Source: Akanthomyces muscarius
Lineage: Eukaryota; Ascomycota; Sordariomycetes; Hypocreales; Cordycipitaceae
Direction: 5' to 3'
Assembly (NCBI RefSeq): GCF_028009165.1
Contig: NW_026611617.1
Span: 444,001 to 508,000 of the forward strand
DNA length: 64,000 nucleotides
Below the pieces are notes generated by a model. That model saw only the letters and a program-made list of their open reading frames with translations, searched no databases and was not told where the DNA came from. Made by a program: the position numbers and the translations under genes. Shown here in pieces: positions 10,964-23,875 of this stretch. Position 1 is the stretch's first letter; the number at the start of each line of letters is the position of its first letter.

Positions 10964-12405
10964 CTATGGGATAAAGACAATCTTGTGGACCTTCATCTGG
11001 TCAAACATATCATATCCGTTGACTGCCTCGGACATTGGCATGATGTTGTCAAACATGAACCTGGGAAGACGCCCGCCGTCAGTATTCATGTCATGATGGC
11101 GATTTCCAAAGGCATTGACTTACTCAACATCTTTTTGCTTCTGCTCCAGGAGAGCAAGTGCTTCCGGGAAGATGGAGCGGACTGGGCATCGACCCATCTG
11201 GAATCTCACATTCTTGCTGATATCAAGTCAGTACGGGAATGTTTCACGAAGGGACATTTTCTACTCACGCATAGCCATCGGCACCACTCCAAGGGATCTA
11301 TCGATTGAGTCAGCAATCAGACCATGGTGGAAACACCCACAAAGAGGATGCATCATCGCTTCTCACCTCGGCGTTGTGTACACCGATACTGCTCATAGCA
11401 CCGAACGGGCGCACCAGGTCAAACGCTGTCTTGAGCGCCGGTGACAAGCCTACAACTTCAACGACAAAGTCCGCGCCACGGCCGTCAGTGGCACCCCCAA
11501 CTTGTTCTTGCATCTTCTCAATGCCATCGCTGAAATTGAGCGGCACGGCCCCAAGGCTTTTTGCCATCTGTAGACGACTGTCGACGTTGTCGACTGCAAA
11601 TACCTGCTTGGGTTTGAGGTGGAGAGCGCTGATGATGGCGCAAATTCCGACAGGGCCGCAACCAATAACGACAAAGGTCGACTGCGAGATGTCTACCTTT
11701 GGTCGTAACTCAACGGCGCTCTTTACGCCATAATACCCGGTGGGGAAAATGTCGGCCATCAAGACTAGGGCCTGGTCGGAGATGGAGGCGGGCGCCTTAA
11801 TGGCAGTGCTATCTGCCATGGGGATACGTGCGTATTCTGCCTGACCGCCATCGAGCACGGCAGAGCCAAACAGCTTGCTGTGGACACAGCGAGAAGTTGC
11901 CTCGTTTTGACAGTAAAAGCATTCGCCGCTTTGGGGAGTCAGAAAGACGTATATGTGGAAATATGACGATTGGAACGCACCAGCAAGCCGTGAATGGAGA
12001 TACGACCTTGTCGCCGACCTTGAGAGTCTTGACATCTGCACCGGCTTCTACCACTATACCGGTAAACTCATGACCCATAATGAAGCCAGTGCCCGACTTT
12101 TGGTGTCCGCGGTAGACATGGAGCTCGCTGTAAGAGTGTCTCAGCAGATGGACGGGGAGCGTGCACACCAGCTGGGGCAGGAAAGGGCAATGCCAAACTT
12201 ACGAGCCGCATAGAGCAGTAGCTTGGACCTTGATGATGATATCACGGCCATCACTGACTGTTTTTGATTAGCCAGTTGAATCTGTCTATAGAAGCCAGTG
12301 TGTGTATGGCAAGGCTGATTTACCTCTGGGAACTGGACGATCTTGAATAGAGACCTTTCGGGGGCCGTCGAAAACGACGGCTCTCATGGTGGCCGGGATA
12401 TCCAT
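10964..12405 (-). CDS. Zinc-dependent alcohol dehydrogenase (MDR family)
   Basis: Medium-chain, zinc-dependent, NAD(P)-linked dehydrogenase of alcohols or polyols; the precise substrate is unknown. Exons are 12405-12324, 12257-12203, 12127-11981, 11928-11367, 11297-11269, 11216-11124 and 11060-10964, 354 aa with consistent phases. Seen: catalytic zinc ligands Cys44 (LCGSELHVYRGH) and His65-Glu66 (MGHEF); four structural zinc cysteines spaced CxxCxxCx7C (about residues 95-109); the dinucleotide-binding motif VIGCGPVG; and C-terminal IPWSGADGYAKNVRFQMGRC. The layout recalls glutathione-independent formaldehyde or threonine dehydrogenase-like enzymes, which is inference. Seven exons with introns of 52-75 nt is intron-rich for such a gene. 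Confidence 0.86.
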
Positions 12406-15400
12406 GGTGACTCGGGAAGGCGAGCTGGTTCGATAAAAATAATACTAGACCTCAATTACGTCGCGCAGCAGTAGAAGGTTTCGCTGCGATACTCAACAGC
12501 TTGTTTGGTAATGCGATGAGGCTTAATTCTCGGCAATGCGACCTCCCCATGCTAGCGTGCGGGCAGCTGCCAGAAGGGCCGACGCTCGGCTCTAGCTGCG
12601 CGACAAGCCTCCCCGCCAGGGAATATCCGAACAGACCGAGCAGACGACTGGTTGGGACACCATCCACGAGCGGTTGCGGAGAAAAATTACTGACAGGCCT
12701 TGCACTTGTGGGGGTTGCGGGGTCTCGGAAACGACCAGCTCGTACAAAACTGGCGATGATTGATGAGGGGAACCAGAACTCTAGCTGAAGGCTACATATG
12801 TGCCTCCAAGTTAGCATTCAGTTGACCAGCTCACAGTGGCCATGTTCATGCTAGCCGACTCTTATCTTATGCGGCTAAATGATGGCTTTTCGTAGTTATG
12901 GATACAAGATAGAGCAGATGCGGTAGTGACCAGACCCGGACCAGTGAGAGACAGGACACGCTGATGAATCGAGGTCCCAAGGCCTTGGATTGGGGAAAGG
13001 GCGGCCTTGTGTCTTGTCTCACCTGTGTCGGATTCGCTCCATTACCTTTAAATTTTAGCTCTCGACCCTATTATTATCCCACCACGCCCACCACGTCGGC
13101 TGGCATGTCCGTGCTGCCCGCCCCGGCCGTGGCACACAAGCTTGCCGACGGCATCGCAAGTGGCTAGCTCCAAGGAACCGGCCCACTGAGGATGAATGAT
13201 GGATCGGCAGCCCCAGACCAGTTTGCCTTTGCCACTACTCCGTACTCCGTACAGCAGCTGCCAACGCCAGAGTGTTTCCCCAGATGTACCTGGAGCTGTT
13301 CTGGAAGAAGGAGAAAAGGGCCCGACGCTGTAACTCACGGCCGCGCCATTGCTTGCAGCGGACCATTCGCACAGGCATGGGACCTGTCTACGCTTGCGAG
13401 TGCATGTCACGAAGAAGAAAAACAGAAGACGAAATCCACTGTGGCGCCCTCAACAATATTTGTCTTGTGTGTTGCAAGGCAGAAATCCTGAACGCCGCTC
13501 TAGGTGACTAGCCATGAAGAGGTGAGAGCGGCAAGCGAGAGGCAAACCCCTCTAAGTGATGATTAGAAAGCCACGGAGAAGAGATTTTTCGTATGAATCA
13601 GTGGCTGTTCACGGAGGAAGCGGCGGGCGATGGAGATGGGAGGCGGCGAGAGCAGTGGCGTGCAGCTTTCAGCTCATTGTAGTGTAGATTTTACATCCAT
13701 ACCCTTCCCTTGCTGCACTTTGTTCTTACCAGTAGTTAGTTGCGTGCGCAGTACAAACACAGAGAGAAACAGACAGGAATCGCTGCGGAGTCGCAGGCGC
13801 TGTCCGTGGAGGGCCCAGCGAGAGGGGTAAGCTCGTAGGGTCGCGGTTGATTAGCCTCAAACTACCTGGTAAATCCGGACCACGCGAGCTATGACCAGCA
13901 GAATGGACGCAGAAGAGGAGGCACGCTGGTTTCGCCGAGTGTGGAGAGAGACAAGAGGAGGAGTTGCTTTTTTTCCCTTCCATTTTGCGCTGGCTGGCTG
14001 ACCGGCTGGTCTAAACCGATGCGTTGTTCGTGTTGCACAGCAGTGTATATTGTGATTTGCCAACGTTTTTATGGGCTCACAGTTGGGCTAAATATACGTT
14101 GGACATTTGGTTTTGTTTTTCTGTCGTGCAGTGGTGTAGGGGCCGCGACTCTCGAAATATCTGGTCAACCATGTCGGGTTCTCCTTTTTTTTTCGCCGTC
14201 GTGCTACAATTTATTTGAAGCCAAGCGCAGGTTGTGCGACACGGTCCACGGTTCGTGTCTACCGATACGACGGCAGATACATGCTCAAGTTTCGTGGAGT
14301 CAAAAGAGAGGTGCGGAGACGGCCGACAATGCACCCCAGCGGCTCCGAAAGCCAGTGCACTAACTAACTAATAAGAGCAAGGAGTGGTAATATGTGCCGC
14401 TGTGGTCAAACGTAATGGAGACCCAGAGGGCAGGTACCAGCAGTCGTTGATCAAGGTAGCCCTGGCTTCTGAGGTGATCAATTCGCTCATTCGGCTGGAA
14501 AGGCTGATTGATTACATGTGGACTAGGAATCTATGCTTCTGCAGGCTAGTTGCCCTGCGGAATGCAGAACTAGACAGTTGAGCGGCCCTGCAGCAAGATG
14601 TCTACATCGTCAGTGTAGAGTAGTGATGCTACGTAGGCAACTGCAAAACGTGAACATCGGGCCGGCATCAAGCCAGACAAAGACCAACGGTTCGTGCGTA
14701 TCTCGACTAGTAATGGTGCTGTTGGGTAGCTCAACGGGGACTTCACTACGTTAAAGGCGGTGCGGGAAAGGGAGACCGTGACTGGGAGGAGCCTCCTTGA
14801 CGACGACGAATGAAAGTAAAGAGAAATGCTAACGACTGAAAACGCAGAGTCCTCCGAAAGCAGCATTCCCCCACATTCTAAAGGAGTGCTCCCCTTGTTC
14901 CAGGATGGCCCTGCAACGCTTTATTAGTCAAATTTGGCTCTATGCCCGGCTAATTTGGTCCATTTTGGAGTATCCCTGTTCCTTCAGACCATCATCGTTT
15001 CTTGCCTTGAGTTCTGGGAAGGGTGGTGTCTTACCAGCCACGCCAACCCACTCAGTGGTACTGGGAGCCTCTTCCTACTCAGTAGTTGCCCTGACTTGCT
15101 GGTACTTTCTGGGTACCACCGACGGCGCACCATGACCGGGGGACTGTCGCCCTCTTCCTTTCTGCCCTTGCTACGTCCGGCGTCCCTCTCCCCATTGGGA
15201 TCATACCGTGTGGTCTGACATGAAGCACCCGCGCGTAGTAACTAAAGCGTCCAACGTATCGGTCGGTGATTATGTCTGGTACATCTGCTCCAGCCGGGTT
15301 GTTCTCTCAGCCAGGCTTACCAGCTTTCAAAGGACTAGGGTAGCGCCCCAAAGCAAGCTACAATTTCTAAAAATCACCAGCCGTGACTGGTACGACTTCC

Positions 15401-16955
15401 GCAGCTGCCACTAATTACGGGTCAAACTAGCCGGCCTCAGCAGTACCGTACCAGGAGCTTCATACTGCCCTACCCGGACGTATTTGGGTTACGAAGAGGA
15501 TGGTCCAGGGCCCTCGACTTCTTTCGCAACGTCCAGTCGTTTGTGGGCCATGTTTATAAATATTCCTTCTACGCCACGGATGAAATTTTCCAGAGCCTCC
15601 TTCCCCAAACTAACACAAACCGTCCGCTGGCTCGGAGGACAAGGGGGTCCCGTAAGTACCGCCCGCCCGCTCGCTGAAGAGTGGGAATGATCGGTCCAAG
15701 GTATTCGTTAGTGGCGTTGGACCCAGGCGGCGGTCGGTCCTCTCCCCAGACCCCCAGACCCCCAGACTTGGGGCTGAGGATGTGGGAGGTCAGCAGAAAG
15801 GGGACTGGGGCAGTGGGGGAAACCCCCGGACGAGGCAGACGACACAGACAAAGACTGGCCCGCATCCTGCGCCGCCGCGCCGCCGATGTAAATGGCCTGC
15901 TAACTCTAGTTAGTTTGATTGTTCACCTCAGCCGTCCTGGTACCAAGAGCCAGGTGCCAGACTGCCAGTCGAGACAAAAGACACTAGGCGTGGTACTCCC
16001 CCACACAACCATCTGGTAAATTCATACTGTTAGTTTGCGCATGTGTGAAACCCTGCAGCCCATGTATGTACAAGGACTGTACCTCTAGGCTCTCGCCCAG
16101 CATCCGAAGCCGCATTGGCAGGACATGCGAGCCGCGGCCGCATGGGGCAGCGAGGTCATGCATCCACCGTAATAGCTTAGTCCCTCCATTCATTCAAGCC
16201 GGTATGGATGGAACGAATCCACTGCTCATTGGACTTGGCCGACGGGAGTAGTATCTTGGTTGCTCGCAAGCCGGTCCCCAGATGCGCAAGCCATAGCGTT
16301 CGACGGCGAGCGCCATGCCGAAGAGGAGGTGTGCATTACTGCAACTACGTTGGGAAGAACGGGCAAATTAAGGGAAGAATGACGAGAGAGAAAAAGGCCG
16401 TGCTTCGTCCGGAGCCGTGTGAGGGGAGAGCAAGGCAGCCCCAGAAAGTTGCTGGCTGATCCGGCAGATCGAGACCTTGTCTGCCAAGGGCTGAGGAGGC
16501 GATGGAAGAGCCGCTCAATTCGTTGGGGCTCCCTGGTCGCCCCCGGACTACAGAGTACATGGTAACTAGCGCCGGTGTGCGCAGACTGTTTAAGTAGCAC
16601 TGCGCGACGGTTGATGTACAGGTTGTGAGCACATACTGCAACTTTTGTTCATTGCCCTCCTCATCGTTCCCAGGCCTGGGGCTGCAGAGCCAAAGCACCC
16701 CATACATGTAAGCAATCTATCCGCCTGAATCGCTCTACTTTCCGCCCTAGCTCCCTTGCCCTTGAAACCAGACCTGTAGTTACTTGGTACCGCTTCCATC
16801 AGCTCGGATACGCAGCCGTGTCTTGCCCTCTTGTTTCTTGTCGGGGTGCAGCACCCCGTACACTTTTGTACATGCAGCACACACACCCCATCCAGATCTA
16901 TCCACGTTCGGCTTGGACTCCACGACGCCTTCTCCGGGGCACACCCACATCCAAA
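12406..16955. other. Long gene-poor region upstream of the CON7-like gene
   Basis: About 4.5 kb between divergent genes in which I find no exon set with matching splice phases and no recognisable protein family. Open frames are short and compositionally random. It contains scattered short repeats (a ccgtact unit near 13243-13255, repeated gggtacc/ggtaccag words at about 14400-15500, and an agaccccc direct repeat near 15745-15770). It may hold distal regulatory DNA of the developmental regulator downstream, or an unrecognised noncoding RNA. A fast-evolving small gene cannot be excluded. Confidence 0.5.
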
Positions 16956-17915
16956 TCTCTTTTTTTTCTTTCCTTTCCCCTCCCCTCCTTCTCTTTGACT
17001 TGTGCCCGCCCTTGAAGTTTTTCCCTGCTTGGTTTCACGGTTGCTCAGTCTTGTCAAGCGCAATACAGCTTGTTTCATCTCGACCGACACCAGATCACAC
17101 ACTAAAACGGTGTGATACAGTCGCTCGCTGTCTCTCACATTCACACTGCCTGTTGTCGCTCCTTGGTGTCAAGTATACGGACGGATCCCGAGGCTGAGTG
17201 GCCGGAAGACCTGTCTCGTGGCGCCAAACTCTTTCTTCGCACCATCTACAGCACCGTCAACTCTACGATTGGGAGACGCCGCATTGATACAGCTCGCGTG
17301 CTCTTGTTATTAGACATTTATACGCGCAAATAGGTGCGGTGTTGACTATAGTTGGTCTTGATCAACATTGGTTTCATCCAGCCTGCCAGCCCAGCCAAGT
17401 GCCACTTCTGGCCAGCATCGTGTTTCGTGGGCGTAAAGCACCACCCGCACATGATATCCGTCTATTAGCGCTGATTTCTGCGCTTTTGTGCCTGGCCGCT
17501 GACAGCAGATCGCTAGTCAGTCTGCAGTCGGGCATATCACAACGCTCGTCCCAACGTGTTGTGGAAGGCGCACTGTCGCTGCTCGACCTTGGCCAGCCAG
17601 CCGCAACCTTGACCCCGACGAGCTACAAACAAGCGCCCATATCATACCCTTTTTTTTTCATCTCTTCCACAGTCTGCATTCCCTTCTGCGGAAACTGTTC
17701 TCTGAAAATACACGAGGATCCAGCCGAGTCAGCGTGGGAATTGACAGATGCATCTGCCGCCAACGCTTTAACCGTTTCGCATATCAGGCCACAGGGTTTA
17801 CAGATTCACAGATCCTGTCTCTTATATACTCGGAAAAAAGGCAAAACCTGGTCATTTACAGTGTCTTAAAGGTCATGGCAGGCTAGTGTCTGCTACTGTA
17901 CCATTGCACAACACC
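16956..17915 (+). promoter_or_regulatory. Pyrimidine tract and long uORF-bearing leader of the CON7-like gene
   Basis: A 40-nt C/T tract at about 16956-16997 looks like a fungal core promoter, placing transcription start roughly 0.9 kb upstream of the coding start. The leader then holds three short upstream ORFs: 17451-17468 (5 codons and stop), 17748-17771 (7 codons and stop) and 17875-17886 (3 codons and stop), the last ending 29 nt before the main ATG at 17916. A leader intron could remove some of them. The start site is inferred from composition, not from transcripts. Confidence 0.45.
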
Positions 17916-19428
17916 ATGACAGCCGTACAAAAACACCGATCTGGACAGCAAACAGTTTCTCTGGGTCTCGAGCCCATTGCATACAGAACGAATCCGTCAG
18001 CCCACTCTGCCAGATCACAACATCACGAACACTCGACTTCCAAATTTCACCTTACGGCTGGTGCTTCAGTGGAGTCCCAACCGAATGAAGATAGTCAGGA
18101 CCGAGTGCCGCGAGCGTTCCGTTCTCCTGGAGACGAGGCTATGAGTACCCCTTTGTCGGCAAACAATCGACTTCCAGCTATAAAGGCAAATCCCGATTCT
18201 GCGAGGCATTCAAGCCACCGACAAGCTGCTGCGTCGCCTAGCACCATATTCTCTGGGATAGATAGACGATCTTCAACAGCGGCAGCACCTCCTGCAGGTA
18301 GGCACCGCCATGGCTCGACCACTTTAGAAGACCCAAGCCTACAGCACCTGGCAGCGGATGCCTTACACGCCGCAAGACCGCCACGGGATCCAAGCATGTC
18401 ATTACCGCAGCTCACCAACGACATTTCCATTTCCACTCGCAAGCTATCTTTGAGGGATGACCACTTGCCAAGCTTGTCCAGCCTTTCGCGAGATGCTGCG
18501 GGCCAGAGACCTCGCATGAAGTCCGAAACTCAGTCGCCGCCCCCCGCGTTATCTCCTGCAAGCGGAGAGTTGCCTCCGTTGCAAATGGACTCACCTAGAT
18601 CGGAGGGCCTTGGCCAAAGCCTGCCATCAATTCGGTCAACGTTTGGTGACATCAATCGTATTCCACCCATCGAGAAGGATATCCCGCTATCACCTAATCA
18701 GACTCCAAAATGTCCTACTTCACCGTCAAGCACAGCCCCCCGGCTCCCTTCAATATCGGCGGCCCATGCATCGCCACCCATCTCGCCAAACGACGTATAC
18801 CACAGAAACCTGCCGTCACCGCACTCCATGGCATCGCCTGGTGGTCCGTATGGCTATCCTCCCGGATCTTTGCCCCGCGGCTCCAGCTACGATCCTCGAA
18901 CGGGCTCTGACGGAGACTCGGCACATTCTCCCTCGGCTTCAACACAGTCTCACATGAGCATCGATGGCATTACAAGTGGTCCGGTCGGTTCATATGTTTG
19001 CACTTTCGACGGCTGCAATGCCCATCCATTCCAGACGCAATATCTACTGAACTCGCATGCCAACGTTCACTCTTCTGCTCGACCGCATTACTGTCCGGTC
19101 AAGGGTTGCCCAAGAAGCGAGGGCGGAAAGGGATTTAAACGCAAGAACGAAATGATCAGGCACGGCTTGGTGCATGATTCTCCAGGATATGTGTGTCCAT
19201 TTTGCCCGGACCGCGAGCATAGATATCCTCGTCCAGATAACCTACAACGGTAATGCATACCGTCTCGCTTCAATGTGTCCACGCGACTATGGCTAACTTT
19301 GCAATACTAGGCACGTTCGTGTTCACCATTTAGACAAAGACAAAGACGACCCTCAGCTACGAGAGGTCTTATCTCAACGACCAGACGGTCCGAGTCGTGG
19401 GCGGAGACGGAGAGGCCCTGCCGCATAG
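17916..19428 (+). CDS. con7: C2H2 zinc-finger transcription factor, CON7-like
   Basis: Nuclear C2H2 factor. The finger region matches my memory of Magnaporthe CON7, which controls conidial shape, cell-wall genes and infection structures; that assignment is from recall. Exons are 17916-19249 and 19311-19428, 483 aa. Seen: a long Ser/Pro-rich disordered region (residues 1-355); a finger starting YVCTFDGCNAHPFQTQYLL; an atypical one in HYCPVKGCPRSEGGKGFKRK ending in IRHGLVH; and a third beginning YVCPFCPDREHRYPRPDNLQ whose histidines lie after the intron (RHVRVHH). A basic tail (RGRRRRGPAA) follows. The frame is open upstream to about 17884, but 17916 is the first ATG in it. The long leader with three uORFs suggests translational control. 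The family is firm, the ortholog name less so. Confidence 0.78.
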
Positions 19429-19842
19429 CCTATAAATCTTTTCAGATATAAATCTGTGTTCAGGCCATTCTGCGAAACAATTCCTTTGCTTGTCTCGTCT
19501 CCTATGAGGGGGATGTCGGGATATTGGCACAGTTATTTTGCAACGCTGTCCTACTCTGCGTCCTGAACCTGTATCTTTCCTGTTTTTTTATGATTTTTGT
19601 TATCTGCGGGTTGATAGCTAGCTAGGTTGGCGTTGGGCTCTCATGTTGGCAATTGGTTTTTTGGGGGGGTTGACGATACCACGAAGATAGGGATCCGATT
19701 TATCACTTGGCTTTTTACCGTTATATTTCATGCAAGCTATATCCAATGCACGGGTCCTTTCTATCTTCCCTGTCCACGTCTTCTATATGTGTGTTATACG
19801 TGTCTCACACGTTTTGTATAGCTCTTCCTGCAATGGGTCCCA
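19429..19842. other. Intergenic region between convergent CON7-like and palB genes
   Basis: About 410 bp of T-rich 3' flank with a G7 run near 19664. I see no gene. Confidence 0.6.
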
Positions 19843-22517
19843 TCACCAGCTCTGCCACGCTCCAACTCGGACGGGCGAATCGCTGAAAATATCCATTTCA
19901 AGCGATGTGGATGCATTGTGCACTCCAATTGTCTCAACAACAAGCCACATCTGCCCTGAGTGTGTCCGCTCTGGCTCAAGGTCAAACTCTGGCGTCCGCA
20001 GTGCCGCCGTGGATTCGACGAACTCGCCGTCACCAGACTCGGCAACGACAAGCTGCTCGGGACCCCAGCCATGCACAACAGAAACTCGGATCATGAGCGA
20101 AGAGGGGTGCCGTACGACCTCGTCTCTTGCGCTCTTCGGGCCGACGCTGCGCACGCAAACACTGCCTCGGGTAAGCCAGGACACTTGGATCTGGGCACGC
20201 ATACGCTCCTCTCGCTCGGTGAGAGCCAATGGCGTGAGGGAGCTGCGCAGACGACCAGCGGCATCGGCCGGGATGAGCTCTAGCTCGACGTCTGCGGTGG
20301 ATGATACTCTGAGGGCAAAGTCTGCAATCTGATTCGCTTCAAAGGTCGAGCAGACCAGGGTATAAATGCCCGCGTCGAGTTTGGGTATGTTGGCGACGGC
20401 GCATCCTTGCCTGTATTCGCCAGATGTTCCCGCCAGATCTTTTACACGAATAGATGTCACTCGCTTCCCCGACGCCCAGACTAGGTCGACGTGCACGTGA
20501 ACGTCCTGGTCGCCTGTGGTTAGCAGAATAGAGACGGGCCCGGTTCGTGTCGTCGAGATTTTAAACTGGGGATTGATGAAGTAGGTGGAGAGGGACGAGT
20601 TGCCTCCTGCTGTTCGTCGACTCCATTTGCCATCGATCTCTTTGAAGTGTGACATTTCTTCTTGCGCCTCGCGTAGCTCGACGGGGAGCTCTGAGAAAAC
20701 GGTGAGTGTGAAGTTGTAGCTCTTGAGCGGAAGCTCTTGTTGATCCAGGACAATGGTGTACTGTTTGCCCGGTTCGGCCTCCAGTCGAGCCAGGGTTTGT
20801 GGGGAGTCGACGTAAGGGCCTCGATACAACTGACCCTCGCTAGTCTGTACTCGTTTACCTCTAGTCTCGAAGATGAGAATGCTCATGTACCCAAGCTGCT
20901 CGGCCACGGCGGCCATGGAGCCTCGACGGTTCCGCATAATAGCCAACTCTTGATCGACAAAGTGGCGGCTGACTAGTATCCAAACGAGTCCGCCTCTGGG
21001 ACAGGTAATGGAGTACTGCACGTTGCGTACCAGCGATGCGGCAAGATGCTTTGGCGGTGTCCTCCAGTTGAAATGCCGGTCTTGGCGATGCGGAAAGAGT
21101 TTCGGGTTCCAGTTCAAGTACATGGACTCGAAATGTTGTGCCACGTCTTCAAACGCAACCCACAGTGTACCCGAGGAGGGTAGCTCTGGTTTATGACCAG
21201 AGATTTCCCCGTACTGGCTCGCAGCCCTCGGGGATTTTTGCGGCGTGGACCAACCCGCGCCAGTCCATACCGGTCCGTTGCACCAGGGGTTCTTTATCAG
21301 TAACTTTCGTAGGCCGTCAGACGAGTCCATGTCGAGGACAGCATAATCATGTTCCCCGACCAAGCCCATGACTTCCTCCTCCTCCGCAGATATGCGACCG
21401 GTTCCGAGAGTGACTACCACGTCTTGTGTTTCATGGGCGGCTTTGATCCTCCTCCAGGCTGTGCTCACGTCAAAGTCTTCTCTTTGGAGAAAGAGCTGCT
21501 CAGGGATCCAGCCCGTTAGTACCCATAAATCAGTGCCGGAGTTGCTGCCTGGGAAATCGTAACCGCCGCGCACTTTCAGATATGCCTTTTCCAGGAGCGC
21601 TGGCCAGATAAGGCGGGGATTCCGTCTGTCCACGACGAAAAGTGTCCTATCAGTTCTCGAGGCGGGTAGTCGGTCATCTATGACGACACGCCTCCAGCAG
21701 CCGTTGAAATTCATGCGAAAAACATATTTGCCAGAGGCTGATATCTTGGGGTGGCCATTGTCATGGTCAAATGGGTGGATGATGGAAGCGAGCACCTGTT
21801 CATTGCAAAAATCAGCCTCATAAGAACAATAGAGAGAGACGATATGTTAGAGGGCTTACCGAGTGCTTTCCTGTAAGCATATCGATTGCCGCAGAAAGAC
21901 TGGCTACGACGGAGCAGTCCGTTGTGACGTCTTGAACCAAGTTACAACTCTGCGAGGGTCTCATGAGAGCGTAAAGGTCGCCATCGTCCAGGAGATGGGA
22001 TAGGTCTTGTGGCCTCTGCCACGATGCGAAATTTTCCGTTTGGATTGGTGACAGGCTGAATCTAGTCTCGTCACTAGCAAGCAAGATTAGCAGCGTGTCG
22101 GGGGAAAGCGAAACGCAGTGGCGTACGTGAACAGCTGCTGTCCCGACTGGTGCTGGAACTCGGCGTCGGACGGATCCTTTTCCCATGGCGGGAATTCATT
22201 CCCGTGCAACAATGACGATTGGCGCAAGATGTCGGATCCATTCGGTCCCGGTGGCGCTTTTGGCAGCTCTGTTTTCAGCTTTTCCGCATGGGCGATGAGC
22301 GTCTTGCATCTCTGGCGAAAACGAGCCGCATCTTGCCTATTCGAGGTACTGCTCGCGGCTCGCATATATAGCTCGGCGGCTTGAATTGCGTAGTCCAGCG
22401 CGGCCTTGCCAGTTGAGGTTGCGGCTAGAGCTTCAGCGGCCTACCCCAGCAGATTAGCTGCAGCAATTGATCGAGGCGGGGGTCCCGTCATCCATTTACC
22501 TGCGCGTCTTTCTCCAT
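19843..22517 (-). CDS. palB: PalB/Rim13 calpain-like cysteine protease of pH signalling
   Basis: Calpain-like cysteine protease that acts on ESCRT-III scaffolds and is held responsible for proteolytic activation of the PacC/Rim101 factor at alkaline pH. Exons are 22517-22500 (18 nt), 22440-22127, 22073-21860 and 21795-19843, 832 aa, a normal length. Seen: an N-terminal MIT-like helical region (about residues 7-70) suited to ESCRT binding; the catalytic Cys in TTDCSVVASLSAAIDM (about 164); the His in GEHDYAVLDMDSS (about 335); the Asn in IKNPWCNGPVWTG; and a long C-terminal region of two calpain C2-like (PBH) domains. The 18-nt first exon was chosen because MEKDAQ splices in frame to AAEALAATSTG. 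It is divergent from the peroxisomal carrier. Confidence 0.93.
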
Positions 22518-23875
22518 GCTTGGTCATTCAGCGCGCCTCATGGCACCTGTTATTAAAACAACAAATAAAGGGTGAAGCAGACGATGCACGCTCCAAATTG
22601 TACGAGACACGTTCGCCAGCTAGTCAATGGAGCGGCGAGGCGATTCGGGCAGTATTACTGAGTAGTGAAATGGTATCCCGATAGAGGAATATCTCGGTTT
22701 GTTGGCAAAGCGCATCTTGGCTTGCAGATTGCGGGTATAGCGCCGACTCGTCAGCGCCAGCTATTCCCGAGGAGCTGGAAACAAGAGGAAGGCAAACAAG
22801 ACTGGAAGCTCGAAATAAAATTAAAGGTAGCAAAGGCATATCCAGCTCTACATTGTCAAGGTGTTGTTGCGTGCAGGGATGCGGTGCGTGGTGCAAGGGT
22901 TGAGAGCCGATCAATTGCCATTATTACCGCTGTAGCGCAGTGACTGGTTATGCGAGCGACTTTAATTACACGTGTGTGAAGAAATAGGGATAAGTTCGAG
23001 ATGACGGGTATGAGTACCTACTTACCCGGCAAGCCATTGTTGAGAAACTGTTATCATAGTTGCTCATTTGGTAGATAGCACGGTGCATCGCGATACTGCT
23101 GTCACAAGATGCCGATCGGTCAGTTAGAGCCTTGGTGCACAGTCTTCCTATTGTAGCAGATAACTAGGTGCTAGAAACACCACCGTCCATACGTAAGGTA
23201 TGTAGGATGCCAACGTTCGCATGGCACTAGACGGTTCGGCGCTTATCTACTTAGGTGGCCAGTGTTGGCGGCGGGCAGCAGCGCGATACGCTACAAAGTG
23301 CAAGCAGCAACTACTCATGATATTCATCATAGCCCCTCGCAGAATAAATGCCTACCAGCATCAAATGGCGCCAACATGTTATCCGTCTATCCGCTTGTGC
23401 CTACCTATTAGATAGGTATAGCTAATAATGAGCCTCTGTGGGCCAACCGAGGTCACTACAGCCGACAACCCACTCAACTGTGCCTACCTACTGGTTGAAA
23501 GGTCGCTAGTGGACTGGCAAACGCTAAAAGTGTTTGCCATCTGCCCCAGGCGGATTTGGCTGGTTTGGCCCGTGTCTCTCCAGTCTCGCAGCCGTAGGTA
23601 GACCGCAGAGCGCACCAGCCCGCCGACTTGGTCCACACGGCTGCGGGACCGAGGTCCAGTGTGCCTGTGTCGGAGCGTATCGGTTTAATGGCATCACTCT
23701 CGCAGGCCGAGCGAAGCTTGCTACTCCCTCTTCCTTAACAAATCATCTCGCCTGGTTCAATCGCCAGCATTTCATCTAGCCCGGGACCGCGACGCACTCT
23801 TGCCTCACCCTGCGCCCCCGCCGTCTTGCCGCCATCGTCCACTCTCCCACCCATCGCCAATACCCGGCAGCCGCA
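22518..23875. other. Divergent promoter region between palB and the peroxisomal carrier
   Basis: About 1.36 kb with promoters for both genes and a small inverted repeat (acctat-tag-ataggt, near 23403-23417) inside a tacct-rich stretch. No open frame here looks like a gene. Confidence 0.55.

Noticed and set aside
16590..17197. Overlapping open frames near the pyrimidine tract upstream of con7
   Set aside because: Lys/Ser-rich translations of the C/T tract with no motif; treated as promoter and leader.
17339..17869. 176-codon open frame before con7
   Set aside because: It begins at GTG, not ATG, is low in motif content and contains the short uORFs of the leader in other frames.
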